The notes beneath the pieces were generated by a model. That model was given only the letters and a program-made list of their open reading frames with translations, was not told the origin of the DNA and did not search any database. The translations under genes and the position numbers were made by a program. A stretch of DNA of 42,279 nt from Plantago elongata. Its lineage: Eukaryota; Streptophyta; Magnoliopsida; Lamiales; Plantaginaceae. The stretch spans positions 1-42,279 of the forward strand of contig JAYMSP010000744.1 in assembly GCA_036897095.1 (NCBI GenBank). The letters run 5' to 3'. Shown here piece after piece: positions 1-12,290 of the stretch; within the stretch, counting starts at the first letter, position 1, and every line of letters starts with the position of its first letter.

Positions 1-1569
1 ATATATATATATGTATGTATGTATATCCTTATACTTTTTTGAGGTACGGATGACATCATATGAAGTTGAGTCTTATCAATGATTTTTTGAGTTTTACTCA
101 TTGCAAAACTATTATCACACTTCAACAATATGTTATTCTTACAAACTTCGCATCTTCATTTTTATAGATATTTTTTTCCAAGCATTACACATACTAATTT
201 TCACAATAATAATCATTCAACAAAATTAATTTATATGAATTCAATAATCATAGGGTTGTTCCTGATTTAAGTGTATGATAATGTTAATATTGATCAAAAT
301 ATCGAGTTGGAATATGCAACATGTCTCATACGTACTAATGTTAAATATTAGTAATCTATGAAGTTGAAAAGGTTTTCGCTCTAATTGTAATAGTGAACTC
401 ATTCGACAATATGAAGTCCTTTCATTTTAAGCTATGAGACCCTCACAACCCTCATCCCACCAATTTATCTTCATAAAAGTCGCAGATTCACTTAAATCCT
501 AAACCATCCTCCAACCACTTCACTATTTTACTACTATCAATTTTGATGGACGAATTTCAATGATATCATCTATTTTACTATCATTATAAATAAAAGGTGG
601 AAAATCTCTCACACACAGGTCGATCGGACTCTACACCCCACCCGTATTCAAAAGTGATGTATTTCGTTTTATCTCTATAGATTAGAAGGTTAAAGATACT
701 CAATGTATCTAGATTGGACGAAGATGTTAAAATATATGACACGATGTGTTCATTAATATCGACATTTTATTATACGATATGGTATTTATTTCTTATTTTA
801 ATTATTATTTTCATGCCCTGTCGAATATATATTGACGGACCATTAACTAGTATTTTTTAAACAGATATCCAAAATCTATCATATCATATTATAAATAAAC
901 GGGGTACATAACGTTCTTGGCTTAATTTCCTTTCATTCATCTTATGTTAAACAATTTTATGCATTCATAATTTCTACTGTATGGTCTACCTATAATAGAA
1001 TAGAACATGCGTAGTGTAGACGTATTATTTTTAATTCATTTGGCCTTATTTTTTACAGTCTACTCTACCATCTCTATTGTATTTCCATTTTAATCCAACA
1101 TATTTTTATATTTTACAAAGTAATACGTGTCACGTAATTAAACCGACCTAAATCTTACATTAATATATTCAAATGTATCAAAATTGAACGGTTACTAAGT
1201 TACATTTTCTTTAGAAGTGTATCAACCTAGAATACTTTTTTTTCCTCAATGTTTACTACACATTTACTATTTACATATTCCCGTACTTTAGTCAAGTCAA
1301 AACTTTTCAAAACTAATTAACTGATTTAATTCCACTTTCAAGTTCCCTAGATCTTAAAGAAATTTATATAAATTTTGTTAGTAATTGATTCAAGTAAAAA
1401 TATGGCGTGCAATGTAAATATTTTTATGCATAGTTAAAGGCCTAAAAGCCTAAAATTAATTAAGTAATGCAAGTTACTCATGTTTATGTAATCAAAGTTT
1501 AGATAGATATCTGTGTCGAATCAGATATGAATCGGATAAACAGTACGTAATTGGATTGTTCTGCAACTG

Positions 1570-1593
1570 AAACCATTGGTAAGCCAATGGTTT
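1570..1593. repeat. Perfect 10-bp stem-loop
   Basis: AAACCATTGG is followed by a 4-nt loop (TAAG) and its exact reverse complement CCAATGGTTT. Both arms contain the CCAAT-box core. There is no gene nearby, so a regulatory role is not indicated. Chance is possible in a sequence this long. Confidence 0.5.
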
Positions 1594-3350
1594 TGTATAG
1601 TTCAAATTTTCGTTTGTTCTCTAGGAATGACACAAATTTGATGCCCTTTATATTTTTCCTTAGTCAGTTAAACATTTGGACAGAACTAAATTACTCCGTA
1701 CTAATTCAGTATAATTGTTTCTTTTAATTTAACACATAATCATTAAAAAAACAAAAATATATAATTGTACGTATCTAACTAACATCCAAAACGACAAAAC
1801 ATTTTTGGTGTCAAACTGGTGATGACTATTTAGTCATTGACAGCTCTAGATGATTAATTAGTCGACCGTAAACAGTGTGGTTTTGACTGGTTTCACAATA
1901 CTAAGTACTGCAGTTAGGGTTTTTAATACTTTCTAGTAGGTTTAAATTAAAGCTAGCTAGCTCGATGCTGCACAAGATTTAGTCAAATATACCATTTGAA
2001 ATTTTACAAATTTAGTTTAGATATAACATCCACATGATTCACCAAAACTCTTAATAACTGTTCAACTTGTAATTAAGATTAATTATGCAGCTGTGAGAAT
2101 TAATGAGTTGGAGAACTTCTTATACCAATTATCTTCTTGTCATGTTAAAATAATTTTTTTAAAATCAACTTGGTATACTAAATGCTGGCTTATATTCGTT
2201 TCATATGTACTGTTCCTTTCAAATTAATATTGGCTTATATAAGATCCGTATGATTTCCCGACATTTAATATTTTAACCTATGATATATCGAGTCCACTCG
2301 TTAACATCAAATTGTAATAGTGAATACGTGAAATGTGGGTTGGAGGCCTGGAGTATTCCTTTATCTTGCCAGTGACACAAAGCAAGATCAAAATTGCCCC
2401 CATCAACTAATTATATCAGTGTCATGTTAGCATAATCTTATCAGTTAGATTATTAATTTGATGAGTTTAATTTTGTACTAAACTTGTTACACTAAACTTC
2501 CTTTTAACTGATGAATAGTTGACCTGCTAGAAAATTAACAAAATGGGTTAAGTTAATTTATTTTTATACAACCATATTTAATTAATTTTAATACATAATC
2601 TTATAAAAATTTATTAGCTTATCACCTAACCTACCAAGCACATATTAATTAACTTTTTAAACTAGTTCTATTAAAGCATTCCCGGTTTAAAAGTAACTTT
2701 TAAAAGAAACAACTATGTATACCATTTATTAGTTTATCTCCATGTACCTCAGTATATACGGCAGCCAATTATCCTAAAATTTTATACTTATGTTAAGTTT
2801 TACGAAATAGTTTTTTTTTTTCCCTCACTCAAAAGCAATATTGACAAAGTTTCACCAAGACATTCATATGATGATAAAATCCAAACCATACGTACTATAT
2901 CGGATCAAATTAATATAATTTAACTATATTTTACATCTTTTTACACGTTTAATCGAACTTTTAAAAGATAAACATAGTTATTGAATATCTATGGAGATTG
3001 ATAATCTCCATCGTATATATTTTAACCACAAAGGCAGAAAGGTACTGAATTCCGGGAAGGCAGAGCCCCGCACAGTCACAACTCACAACTATATATATAT
3101 TCCAGTACCGACAGACTAACAGTAATAGAATATCCATTATATATATAGATTAGTACTGGTGTTGACCGGATGAGGAAATGGAAAACGGAAACTAGGTTAA
3201 ATATATACTTAATGTTTTCATTTGGAACCTAAATATACCTTAATCTAACTGTACCATATCAACTTAGAATAATACATCTAGAAGGTTAGGGTTTAAGGAT
3301 CTCTAGGGTCCCTGTAAGTTGTAACATAAGTGATTAGCAATCAAGAATAT

Positions 3351-3398
3351 TAATTATATGATTAATGACCCCTTTAATTATATGATTAATGACCCCTT
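3351..3398. repeat. Two-copy 24-bp tandem repeat
   Basis: Two head-to-tail 24-bp copies begin TAATTATATGATTAATGACC. The copies are identical, which points to a recent local duplication. Confidence 0.75.
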
Positions 3399-3900
3399 AA
3401 TGTATACTAAATTTGGTCTTTGTTGACAGTACTCTAATTTTTCTGCGCATAATAGTTTATTTCTCTTGTCACCTTTGTAGTATTTTGAATAAGCACTTGT
3501 GGTTAAACGCCACCAACTTTTTTATTATCTAAAAAAAAAAAATTCCAGAATATTGTTATTTAAGGTGGTTGTTCACTTGTTTGCTCCATAGTCGCACTAC
3601 AACCACACTAATACAATTCATTTCAAAGATATTATGGTTCTTAATCGAGATTAAGGCTGTCTAGTCATGGTGTTAATTCTAATGTGGTTCTTAATACTGA
3701 TTAAGTACCAACCTAGTTAACAATCTGTTTTATTATTATTATTAAGTGGAAATTGTTATTTAGTGTGTTGGATATACACGACGCTTATACAAGTACAAAA
3801 TACACCGATATAGTACTCGGCTCGGCTCATTAAGGATAAATTAATTTAGCTTGTCAAATAAACAATCGATAAGTAGAAGTAGAATTCCAACATCAATGAC

Positions 3901-3970
3901 AACGAAGTGCAACTCAGTTGGTAAGACGTTTCCCCTTCAATCAATAGGTGAGGGGAGTTTTCGAGTCACC
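3901..3970 (+). mobile_element. SINE-like tRNA-derived head
   Basis: The stretch contains an A-box-like segment (CAACTCAGTTGGTAAGA). About 45 bp further on there is a B-box-like segment (TTTTCGAGTCACC). That order and spacing resemble the RNA polymerase III promoter of plant SINEs. A related head without a clear B box occurs near 17.7 kb. The tail and target-site duplication are not resolved, so the element's limits are uncertain. Confidence 0.4.
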
Positions 3971-4131
3971 TTTATCGTTTCAATTAAAAAAAATGAACTC
4001 CAACATCAATACATCATGTGTATGCTTGTTAACTTGATGTGCCGAGTAAAGCTTAGGCTTTGTTTCCTTCAACTTAAAATTAATTTAGTTCAGTTCAGTT
4101 CAAATCAGCTTGGTTATAATTTATACATTAC

Positions 4132-4156
4132 TTCAGTTCAGTTCAGTTCAGTTCAG
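4132..4156. repeat. TTCAG pentanucleotide microsatellite
   Basis: About five tandem TTCAG/AGTTC units lie here, with a shorter run of the same unit near 4088-4101. It is a simple-sequence repeat, and the open frame across it is an artefact. Confidence 0.8.
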
Positions 4157-4530
4157 TAAATTTCAATTGAATTGAACAAAATCTTAATTCCATAAAGGTG
4201 ATCATTAGTGTTATTTATCTTTTATTCTTTAAGTTTTGATATTCTCAGAAGCTTCGAACTTACGTTTGTTATAAGTGACTTGAACTTGAGGTTGAATTTG
4301 ATTTTGGGCTCTTTCATTAATGAGCTGAACCAATAATTAAATATTTTGGTCTGTTTGTGCATTATTGGAGCTGGACTGTTGGAGACATACTCCAAAGAAA
4401 AGTCTATGGGGTCAAATTTGGGCTAAATTTGTGGTTTAAATCTGGGCCAAACCAGCAAGCCTACACGTTAATAAAAGGCCACTATTTGTGGGGGGTACTT
4501 TTGTCAAATCAGCTGTTACTCCCTCACTTA

Positions 4531-4689
4531 GGGGGTGTTTGGATGGGTATTTAAATATCCCCATTTGACTCGATGAACAGTGATTTGGTCTAAAATACAT
4601 TTAAAATACCCCACTCAAATGTCCATCCAAACACAATTTTCACCAAAATCCATTCAAATGCCCACTAAAATGTACATCCAAACAGCCAC
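4531..4689. mobile_element. Tourist-like (PIF/Harbinger) MITE
   Basis: The element is 159 bp. Its left end reads GGGGGTGTTTGGATG and its right end is the near-complement CATCCAAACAGCCAC. It is flanked by TTA on both sides (4528-4530 and 4690-4692), the usual 3-bp target site of PIF/Harbinger elements. CACTTA is shared at both edges, so the exact boundary could shift by a few bases. It has no coding capacity, so it would depend on a transposase encoded elsewhere. Confidence 0.75.
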
Positions 4690-4754
4690 TTAGTCTTGGC
4701 AATGCGTGAGTTTTTCCAACAGTTAGGAAGGAATGGTTTTGAATTTGATCGGGT

Positions 4755-4878
4755 CGGTTGGACCAAAATCTGTCCATTTTCGTACAACTCCTTAAAATCC
4801 GGACCGGTCCGGTTGGACCAGAATCTGTCCATTTTCGTACAACCCCTTAAAACCGGATCGGTCCGGGTTGGATCAGGC
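4755..4878. repeat. 55-bp minisatellite, about 2.2 copies
   Basis: Two near-identical units start with CGGTTGGACCA and include TCTGTCCATTTTCGTACAAC. A third partial unit starts near 4864. The period is 55 bp. The units are rich in CCGG/GGTCCGG, unlike their AT-rich surroundings. The open frame that crosses them comes from the repetition and is not evidence of a gene. Confidence 0.8.
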
Positions 4879-5700
4879 TCTTTTTAAAAGAAAAAATAAA
4901 ATTGATTGAAATTTTTATCAGTAGAAAAATTGTACCCCAAAAATTGAGAAGTGAGGGGTAAGATTTTAGTTGTAGGAGAGCAAATTGAGCAATTGCAATT
5001 GCATGATGTTCTGAAACTCCATCGACACCATTTTCACTTCACTCACGGTTGGTCAGCACTTTCCATCATCCTCTCAAACCTCATCTCTTTAAACCCCTTA
5101 TCTTCATCAATCCCACACCTAACCATGAATCACAGATGAAGAAGACGGGAAGAGATGAAGAAGACGGGATTACGGGAAGAATTGAGTACACACGACGGCT
5201 TTGACTTTGAATTTTAGACGGGTTGGACTTTTTTGGGTTTTGGCCTAACCCTACCCATTCAATTTAAGTTATGTGATTGGGCCTGAACCAAATAAACCCA
5301 ACCATTGCCAACACTACGGCCTCACTCACTCACTGTCGTCTCGTCTCGTCTCAAAAGCTGAACCCCAATCAGAAACCCTAGTTCAGTGAATTTGAGCTTC
5401 TCTTTGGATTGTGGAAATGGCAAGGACCAACGGATTAAGATTAGCTTCGAAGCTGATGATGAATTCTTCTGCTCCTGCCTTTAGGAAAAAGAAGAGAGAA
5501 ATAAAAAAAATCTCAATGCCTTTTCATTATGTGGAAGTGAATTACAGAACATTACAAGCTGTGGTTTTCTATAAACCAATGTACAATTTCATCCCGCACG
5601 ACATCCCGATGAAAGATCTAGCACTTCTCTGTTAGTCTCCTCTTCCTTTTGCCCTTAATATCTTCTTCCTGCTATTTATTAATATTATCATGCTTGTTTT

Positions 5701-5800
5701 GTGTTCCTTTGTTGAATTATTATGTTTTATATCTGCATTTAGATAATGTTTCGTGTTCCTTTGTTGAATTATTATGTTTTATATCTGCATTTAGATAATG
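5701..5800. repeat. Two-copy 52-bp tandem duplication
   Basis: The unit begins GTGTTCCTTTGTTGAATTAT and ends in ATTTAGATAATG. The second copy begins at 5753. The copies are essentially identical, so the duplication is recent. Confidence 0.85.
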
Positions 5801-5889
5801 GGTACTGCTGAATAAACCCAAGTGTTTAATCTCTAGTGATTTGTTACAATATAGAAATTGAGAGAAAACTATACTGCATCGATGAATGA

Positions 5890-5913
5890 TCGATTGATTG
5901 ATTGATTGATTGA
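5890..5913. repeat. GATT tetranucleotide microsatellite
   Basis: About six tandem GATT units are present. This is a simple repeat with no gene context. Confidence 0.8.
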
Positions 5914-8767
5914 AGTAGTAAGAGTTAGAGTACAAGAAATAGAAAACAATATATGCTTATATAGAAATATAAACTAGCTATGTGATCCAACAAGGAAACA
6001 TAAACTAAGTTATAGAAGATATCTAATACGTAAAAATACCATTTAGACTAGGAGATGAGATCAGTTCTTCTTCAAGTTGAAGTTGATTCTTGTTATGTAT
6101 CTTGACATGATTTAACTGGTGTTTAAGAATTATTATGTGGAAGCCTGAAGAGGTCATGAGTTTATTCTTGTACCTGCTTCTCTGCATATCACGTCTAACG
6201 TCTAGCTAGATCATGATGTGTCCGGGTTTAGAATAGTGTATGTAGAAATTAGAATGACCCTTAGCTGCACTTTGGCTTGTTTTTTCTATTTATTCTAGCA
6301 AATTAACTTAATGAGTATTGTGATTCTGTCTGGTCGCCTTTATATTTTCGAAGTTTATACTCTTAACGTGTTTGAGGCCTCTATTTCCATCCATGATCAA
6401 GAAATGAAGTTAGAAACACTGTGTATGACTTGTAGTATTGTTTATCACATTCTTTAACTGAGTTATTCTACTAAGGATCACCAAGAGAAATAAAGAGCAA
6501 TTCTTCAGAGTTCAGACTGAAATTTTGGATGGATAAACAGTGGGAGGGTTACAGCACGTGAAAAAACGATTACACTTGAATAGTGAGACAATGGGCATGT
6601 CCTTTAAACTATCCCACAACCTTTTGGCACTTTTGTTGTTTTCTCGAGACCTGCTAAAACATTGTTAGCCTCTGATCAAAAGTCTATTGTCTTTGGAAAT
6701 TTTTCTTGCCCAATGTTTAATTCTATGCGAAAGCAATCTATGAGAGCAATGATTCTTTGATGAATAGCCACTTGTAACTTCAACTATCTAATGCAAATTT
6801 TGATGATTCTTGAACTAGTAGGAACTTGTGATCCCACTTCATCTACTGCAAGATTTTATCCCATGCCTCTTTTAACTTCACACACATTTTGTGAGGACGT
6901 CTGTCTGTTCATGAATCTATTAAAGACGTCTGTGTTGTACTATAATTTAGAACTGAATTATTCATGTCCAATTCTCCAAATATAGAGCTTGATTGTACTT
7001 CTTGAACATAGGTATATGGCAGTATCATCATCCAACCTTTTAAAGCTCAGTAACCCTTGGAATACTACAGAAACATGTACTAGTATAAGGCAGTGACAAA
7101 TTCAAATGACAAAAGAAAAACTTCTTTTAAATGGTTGGTTTTTTCTCCCTGAGATATTGGAAACAGTTGACAAAAGGGGCATGCTCATGCTCAACCCAGG
7201 CTGTAGAGATTGTCAGGATGTTAGTGTATTTCTCCAGAACATGTTATCATGCATGTATTTTTGCATCAGGCTGTGCTTTTGTAATACTGTGAGTAAAATT
7301 CTAACGTGTTGATTTGTCATATTTGTCCTTAAACGGATAAATGGATATGTTTTGTGGCAGTGAATAAGGGAATTCACTCAGCGTGCTCACGACCATGATG
7401 AGCCCTTATGTATTCATGCAAAACACATGTACAAGTTGGACTGTTACTGACCTAGAGTCCTAAATTATTATTAGAATAAATATATTAAAAAGTTTTAGTG
7501 ATAGGAAAGTTACCTTATAGACTCCGAGTCTAAATATGAAGTCATTAGCTATTACCTAATACTCAAGTCCAATTAGTAGTTTATAAGAAAATCTTGGGGG
7601 TTCTTATCATTCATAAGTCATAAATTAGTCTATTTTGCTCTTAGGAGTTGGTTTTGCAGTTCGCTACTCATAAGAGACTGGTGTCTTTTTTTTTTTTTTT
7701 AATTTACGCTATGTCAATAGAACTCCAAAAAAGTAGTCTTTGCTACACCCAATCATCTTATTCTTTATCCCTAAATCCTCTGCTCTATCATGCACAGGAT
7801 GAAAAATCAGAAACTAACGATGAGTATTTGGTGTCCATACTGCATTCAGCATTGGTGTCCCAATTGTTGCAGTCATCTTTCAGCAGAAGAAGACTGCTTC
7901 ATGGTAATTTATCATGTTTTAAGGATCGTTTTCTGCAGTGGCGGTGTTTTATTGACCTGCCTTTTGAAGACATGGCAATAATTTTGAATGAATCAAATCA
8001 GTTTCATGTTCACTTGACCAATTTCTGTTTCTGTGCTCTGTAAGTTTGAATATTACTTTCTCCTCACTTTCAAATTCCTTGGTGTACATCTAAATTTCAT
8101 GCTGGATGATTATTCCTGGACTTAAGAATGTTCATCCTTCTTTTCTTGAAACACCTGTCTCTAGCTTGCAATTAATTTTTCAAACCAGGTGCCACGAGCA
8201 CCGGCCAGACGCCCAGACCTGTGACCCATAATTCAAATATTGAAATGAATACCTTAAGACTTGACTTAATTATGCTGTGATGAGGTATAGCTAGCTAGTA
8301 TCAGTGAATCGAAAAGTGAAATTTTGGTGTATCACATTTTTTCTTTCACTCTCTCGTGGATAATCCATAGATTTCATTAAATCACCAGTAACAAATAAAT
8401 TATGAGTATCTGATTAAGTACAGGTACAACCCAATGGTCCTTAGTAATGAAATAACAATAAGGTAAGAAGTTGTAATACATTAAGAAGAAAAGAAAGTTT
8501 TTAATGGCAATCAAATTTCAAAATTTTCTTAAGGTGCTAGAAAACAGTAAAAAAGAATCAGAACATTGCCAGGCACATTACATTACTACTGTTCCTACAT
8601 TGATTAGCTTCGTGTTGAACCTGCAACAGAAACGGGCGAGACTAAACTCTCGTCACATACGTGAGTGCAAATCTTTCATGCTGGTTCCCACAACTGTATG
8701 GCAACGCTTTGTTATCCTACCATCTTTTGTCATGCAAAGGGGAGTGTATGTGCCTGGCATAACGTCT

Positions 8768-9430
8768 CTAGTACTTGCTGTTAGATGCCATGATTCTTTT
8801 CAGCCCATACTTGTTCATACTCCAAACTTGAACTGCTTGGTCGTATCCGACAGCATATGAAATGTATCCTTCCACATTATAATTTCGGGGTGCTCCTAGC
8901 AATTCATAGACTTCCCTTTGTAAAATCAAAAGAAACAATACAGTCTCCATTATTTGGGTGTAGATTCCCATTCAACAACTTGATCGAATCCCAAATTGAA
9001 TTATTTCCCCTGAAATTCTCGTCTATTTCCCAAGAATTAGTCCTTGTACAATACAATAAGGTTACAATTACCTTCTCGCCCTGACGATAAGTAGGATATG
9101 CAGAAAACCTAGTTATGGCCAAGATCGTAATTGTTGTTAGCCTGATTAAAACCAAATCCTTATGCTACTAAGCCGATGGTAGCTAATTGGCTTCAGTCTA
9201 GTAGTGGAACTGGAACTAGATCAGGCACTTTGTAAGAGTTTTTCGTGGAAGGATTCCAAACTATGAATCCAAATCTGCTTTTCTGTACAACAGAGACCAA
9301 TAGAGCTACCAACAACGTAAAAATGATCATCGTGCTGTTTCGTAAAATTGTTGCCGATGATTGTGAAGTAGCAACCCAAAGAGAAAAATGGCATATATAA
9401 AGGAGATGCTTTGTTTGTTATCAACATGCC
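8768..9430 (-). pseudogene. F-box protein (FBA interaction domain) relic
   Basis: Read on the minus strand, successive fragments in different frames follow the order of a plant F-box-associated domain. YVVGSSIGLCC comes first (near 9310). It is followed, in a shifted frame, by IVWNPSTKNSYKVPDL. Next comes a segment with TNSWEIDENF and LLNGNLH, then GDCIVSFDFTK. After a one-base shift near 8915 the relic continues as EVYELLGAPRNYN and finally VQVWSMNKYGLK, with a stop at 8768-8770. These match the usual family landmarks (GSSNGL, WNPSTK, TDSWR, LNGxLHW, IVSFDL, VWxMKEYG). The N-terminal F-box that would bind SKP1 is not found upstream. With several frameshifts and no start, this is not a working gene. 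Confidence 0.72.
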
Positions 9431-11414
9431 TGAGCCTGACTGGACGATTAGTCGATTATCTTAAGATCGATAATGAGTGTCGTTGTAGATTTAGATTTTG
9501 CTAATTCTGGCATTACTAGAAAAATGATACTACTTACTAATTATTTCTTTTAGCAGACAACCAGAGTACCAGACCTTTTTATTGTTCGACCATAAGTGCA
9601 GTTTTAGAGAACTTTTCGATAGTAATAAGAAATCCCTTCAACATGAATTTAGTACATGTGCTACTTGCAAATTAATCTCATATACATTGGATGCATTTCT
9701 TGCGTCAGATTCAGCATTAACATGGATGCTATATGTATTAATTGGCACTAATTAGAATGTAGAGGCACATGGAGGACAATTATAAACAATTTAAGAGATT
9801 AATAATTATTGGCTTCTTATAATGACTATTGGCAGTACTAGTACTTTATAATATTGATAGTTTTCTCAACTGGTAGTTAGGATGCTTCTGTTGTCAGGTA
9901 ACATGCATGTTATAAAATATAATCATTACATAACTGCTAATCAAGGATTGCAAACAACCATGCATTTAGCACTAAACTAATGCTAGATTGGTTATACTAA
10001 CATAAAGTTGTTAGTAGTTAATACCTTAGAGCTAGTTTCCATGTTCAATGACCAACTCCCATAGTACACTCCATATAGATCTTGTGTAGTTTTTTTACCA
10101 AGCTAGATTACATCTAGTGATATCTCCATATATCTGTTTGTTTTCTTCTAAACCGTTAAGTTAAGTTCATCGAATAAAAGGTTTATACGAGCCCATGGAT
10201 ATATGATTACAATGCATCAACATAATAACAATGTCTCTTGTTTGCCCGATTCTAGTTAGCTAGATTTAAAACGTTGTAATATGTATAACAACTTTCTTTA
10301 ACTATATTATTGATCGAAGTATTAAACATGTTGTATATAAAGATGCTGTATATTATTAATCGAAGTATTAAAAATGCTGTATATTTCATAATTCCAATGT
10401 ACAACATGGAAATCCTGTATATAAAATGCCAGAGTGTTTAGGACTTAATAGTTGAAGTTAGAAGAATGTCTTCAATGTAACCAAATAAAGTATACTAGTA
10501 CTACTAAATTAAATTAGTTAAAGCAATTGGGCAAGGGAATCTGGATTATTGTATTGGGGAGCTAACGCTCCAGTACGATGCCGGGCTAAAAGTCGGTCGC
10601 CACCCGTTACTTTTTACTCTGACCTTATACAAATACAAACCTTATGTTCCCGATGCATGCGATTAATTACCGATTGCCAACCAACTTACTAAACAAAGTT
10701 GATGGCAAAAGAAAAACAAAACTCCATTACTTCACTTCTACCTGGTACCAGAGTCGAGGAAAAAAAACATGGAGATTAAGGGGGAGGAAGAGGTTCCAAG
10801 CCATTGCCGTGTTCGTTGTGGAGCTGCACTAAAGCCCAATACAAGTAATTGACCCCCAACTACCTCACTATCGGATGAGATGGTAGGGATGAGCGCATAC
10901 GGGTATTGACGGGTTTCAACAAAAAATCAATACAACTCATTTATGATGGGTGATTGTTTGTTCAACCCATAGCGGGTGGAATTATTTTCCAACCACAATG
11001 ATGGATAGGTAGCGGACGGATTGACGGGTGGAATACTTCATCGACTAAAATATTATAATCAATTAAATTAATAAAATATTTTGAAATCAGGTAAAATGAT
11101 AAAGTACCATACTACCATTTTCACATATATATTTTCTTAGTTTATGTGAAATAACTCTTGTTCTATTATTATTAATCTATTATGTTTTACGTATTCAAGT
11201 GGACTTGCGAATGATAATCTCATTCAGTCAACGATCAAATCAGGATAGACTTTTTTTTTTTCATTCGCATGCATAAGTTATCAAGTTCTAAACTACCTTT
11301 ACGAGAAAAAAAAAGTACGGACATGCCACACTTTCACTACCAAACTACCCTCGGTACTTGACTAACATTAACATTGAATTAAATTATTTTGTAAACCTGT
11401 GTCAATTAGTAGCC

Positions 11415-11500
11415 CAGTCAAGAGTGCTTAAGTGCAATTGGTAAAGTTGTTCAATCAATGGGTAACTTGGGACACACCAGAGTTTGTACCTGGCTAATAT
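11415..11500 (+). mobile_element. Possible decayed SINE-like unit
   Basis: GTGCAATTGGTAAAG resembles an A box. GAGTTTGTACC, some 50 bp downstream, resembles a weak B box. No tail or target duplication can be assigned. The unit sits between two diverged direct repeats. Confidence 0.25.
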
Positions 11501-12270
11501 CTTTCCATTCGCAGGTATAAGTTATCGAATTCTAAAATACCTTTGCAAACATAAAATATCAACATGCCACACTTCAAGTAAATGTAAGAGTATTCGTCAA
11601 TCGAGATCGGTTATGCAATACATATTTTCTGCGATAATATGGATGAGTTAGGCATGTATAAATATGATTTATATACGTTGTTAGAAATATATTAGTATTC
11701 TTTTATCTAATAAAATGTATGAGTGTACATGTTATTTCAGGATAATGGCCTGCTTACTAGACCCGAGCCCACTACAGCACTGTTAGACCGCGCTATTCAA
11801 TTTCACGGGCATTTGTAGAAAACGGACATGATATCCCACCATCTAAGATAAAGAACTCTGGTCTTATCATAACAGGTGGAAAACTGGATATATACCCAAA
11901 TTCAATAACGTCATATGATGCTTTCGCTGTAATATAAGCGGACATGGCGAGTTGAATGACAACTTAAGTATACTCTAATTATTTCACCGTTAAAAATAAT
12001 TTATTTATTTAAAAATAGTTAACATGAATGGTTGATGTTGAATGTTGAAAGTTCTATTATTCGGTTTTAAGAGGCGAACCATTAAAATTTAAAAAAATTA
12101 TTTTATATATTATTAAAGAAATAAGTTAGAAGCAAAATCAAACAATTAATTAAAGAAAAGAAAAGAGTAAGGAAGTGCGACCGATTATGGTATTGTATGG
12201 CGTTAGCAATGGTGATTCTCATTAAGATGATTGATGCGTCACTATAGTTGCTTAATTACCTTTTTTGCAA

Positions 12271-12290
12271 TAATTAGGCATGCCTAATTA
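12271..12290. repeat. 20-bp perfect palindrome
   Basis: TAATTAGGCATGCCTAATTA equals its own reverse complement and contains the core GCATGC. No gene is close enough to assign it as an operator. Confidence 0.6.

Larger units (their letters stand above)
1..3850. other. Gene-free AT-rich intergenic DNA
   Basis: No open frame of useful length or recognisable protein similarity is seen on either strand. The stretch opens with an AT dinucleotide run and is dense in stop codons. The only structures noted are a 24-bp stem-loop near 1570 and a two-copy 24-bp tandem repeat near 3351, both listed separately. It may contain old transposon DNA that is too diverged to name by eye. Confidence 0.6.
5483..7360. 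other. Space between relic exons, no gene seen
   Basis: This is the putative first intron of the decayed mitochondrial gene, including the uncertain end of its first block. It holds a tandem duplication and a short tetranucleotide repeat, listed separately. The open frames here resemble nothing I recognise. Confidence 0.45.
5417..7907 (+). pseudogene. Decayed small mitochondrial membrane protein gene (COX7c-like, tentative)
   Basis: Three blocks fit one small gene. Block 1 starts at ATG 5417 and encodes MARTNGLRLASKLMMNSS, a basic amphipathic start typical of a mitochondrial presequence. The motif AAACCCTAG lies 39 bases upstream, as in many plant housekeeping 5' leaders. Block 2 (about 7361-7441) encodes HDHDEPLCIHAKHMYKLD, but an upstream frameshift separates it from KGIHSA. 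The expected donor after it reads CTGTTA. Block 3 starts after CAG at 7799 with MKNQKLTMS, then shifts frame by one base near 7825 and continues as AFSIGVPIVAVIFQQKKTAS plus a stop, which looks like a membrane span with a basic tail. From memory the family is a very short plant protein ending FQQKKTA, probably a cytochrome oxidase 7c-type subunit. The pattern is certain but the family name is not. The introns are about 1.9 and 0.36 kb. Confidence 0.68.

Noticed and set aside
4696..4887. 63-codon frame with internally repeated SGPVRLDQNLSIF-type peptide
   Set aside because: The repetition comes from the 55-bp minisatellite, and there is no similarity to a protein family.
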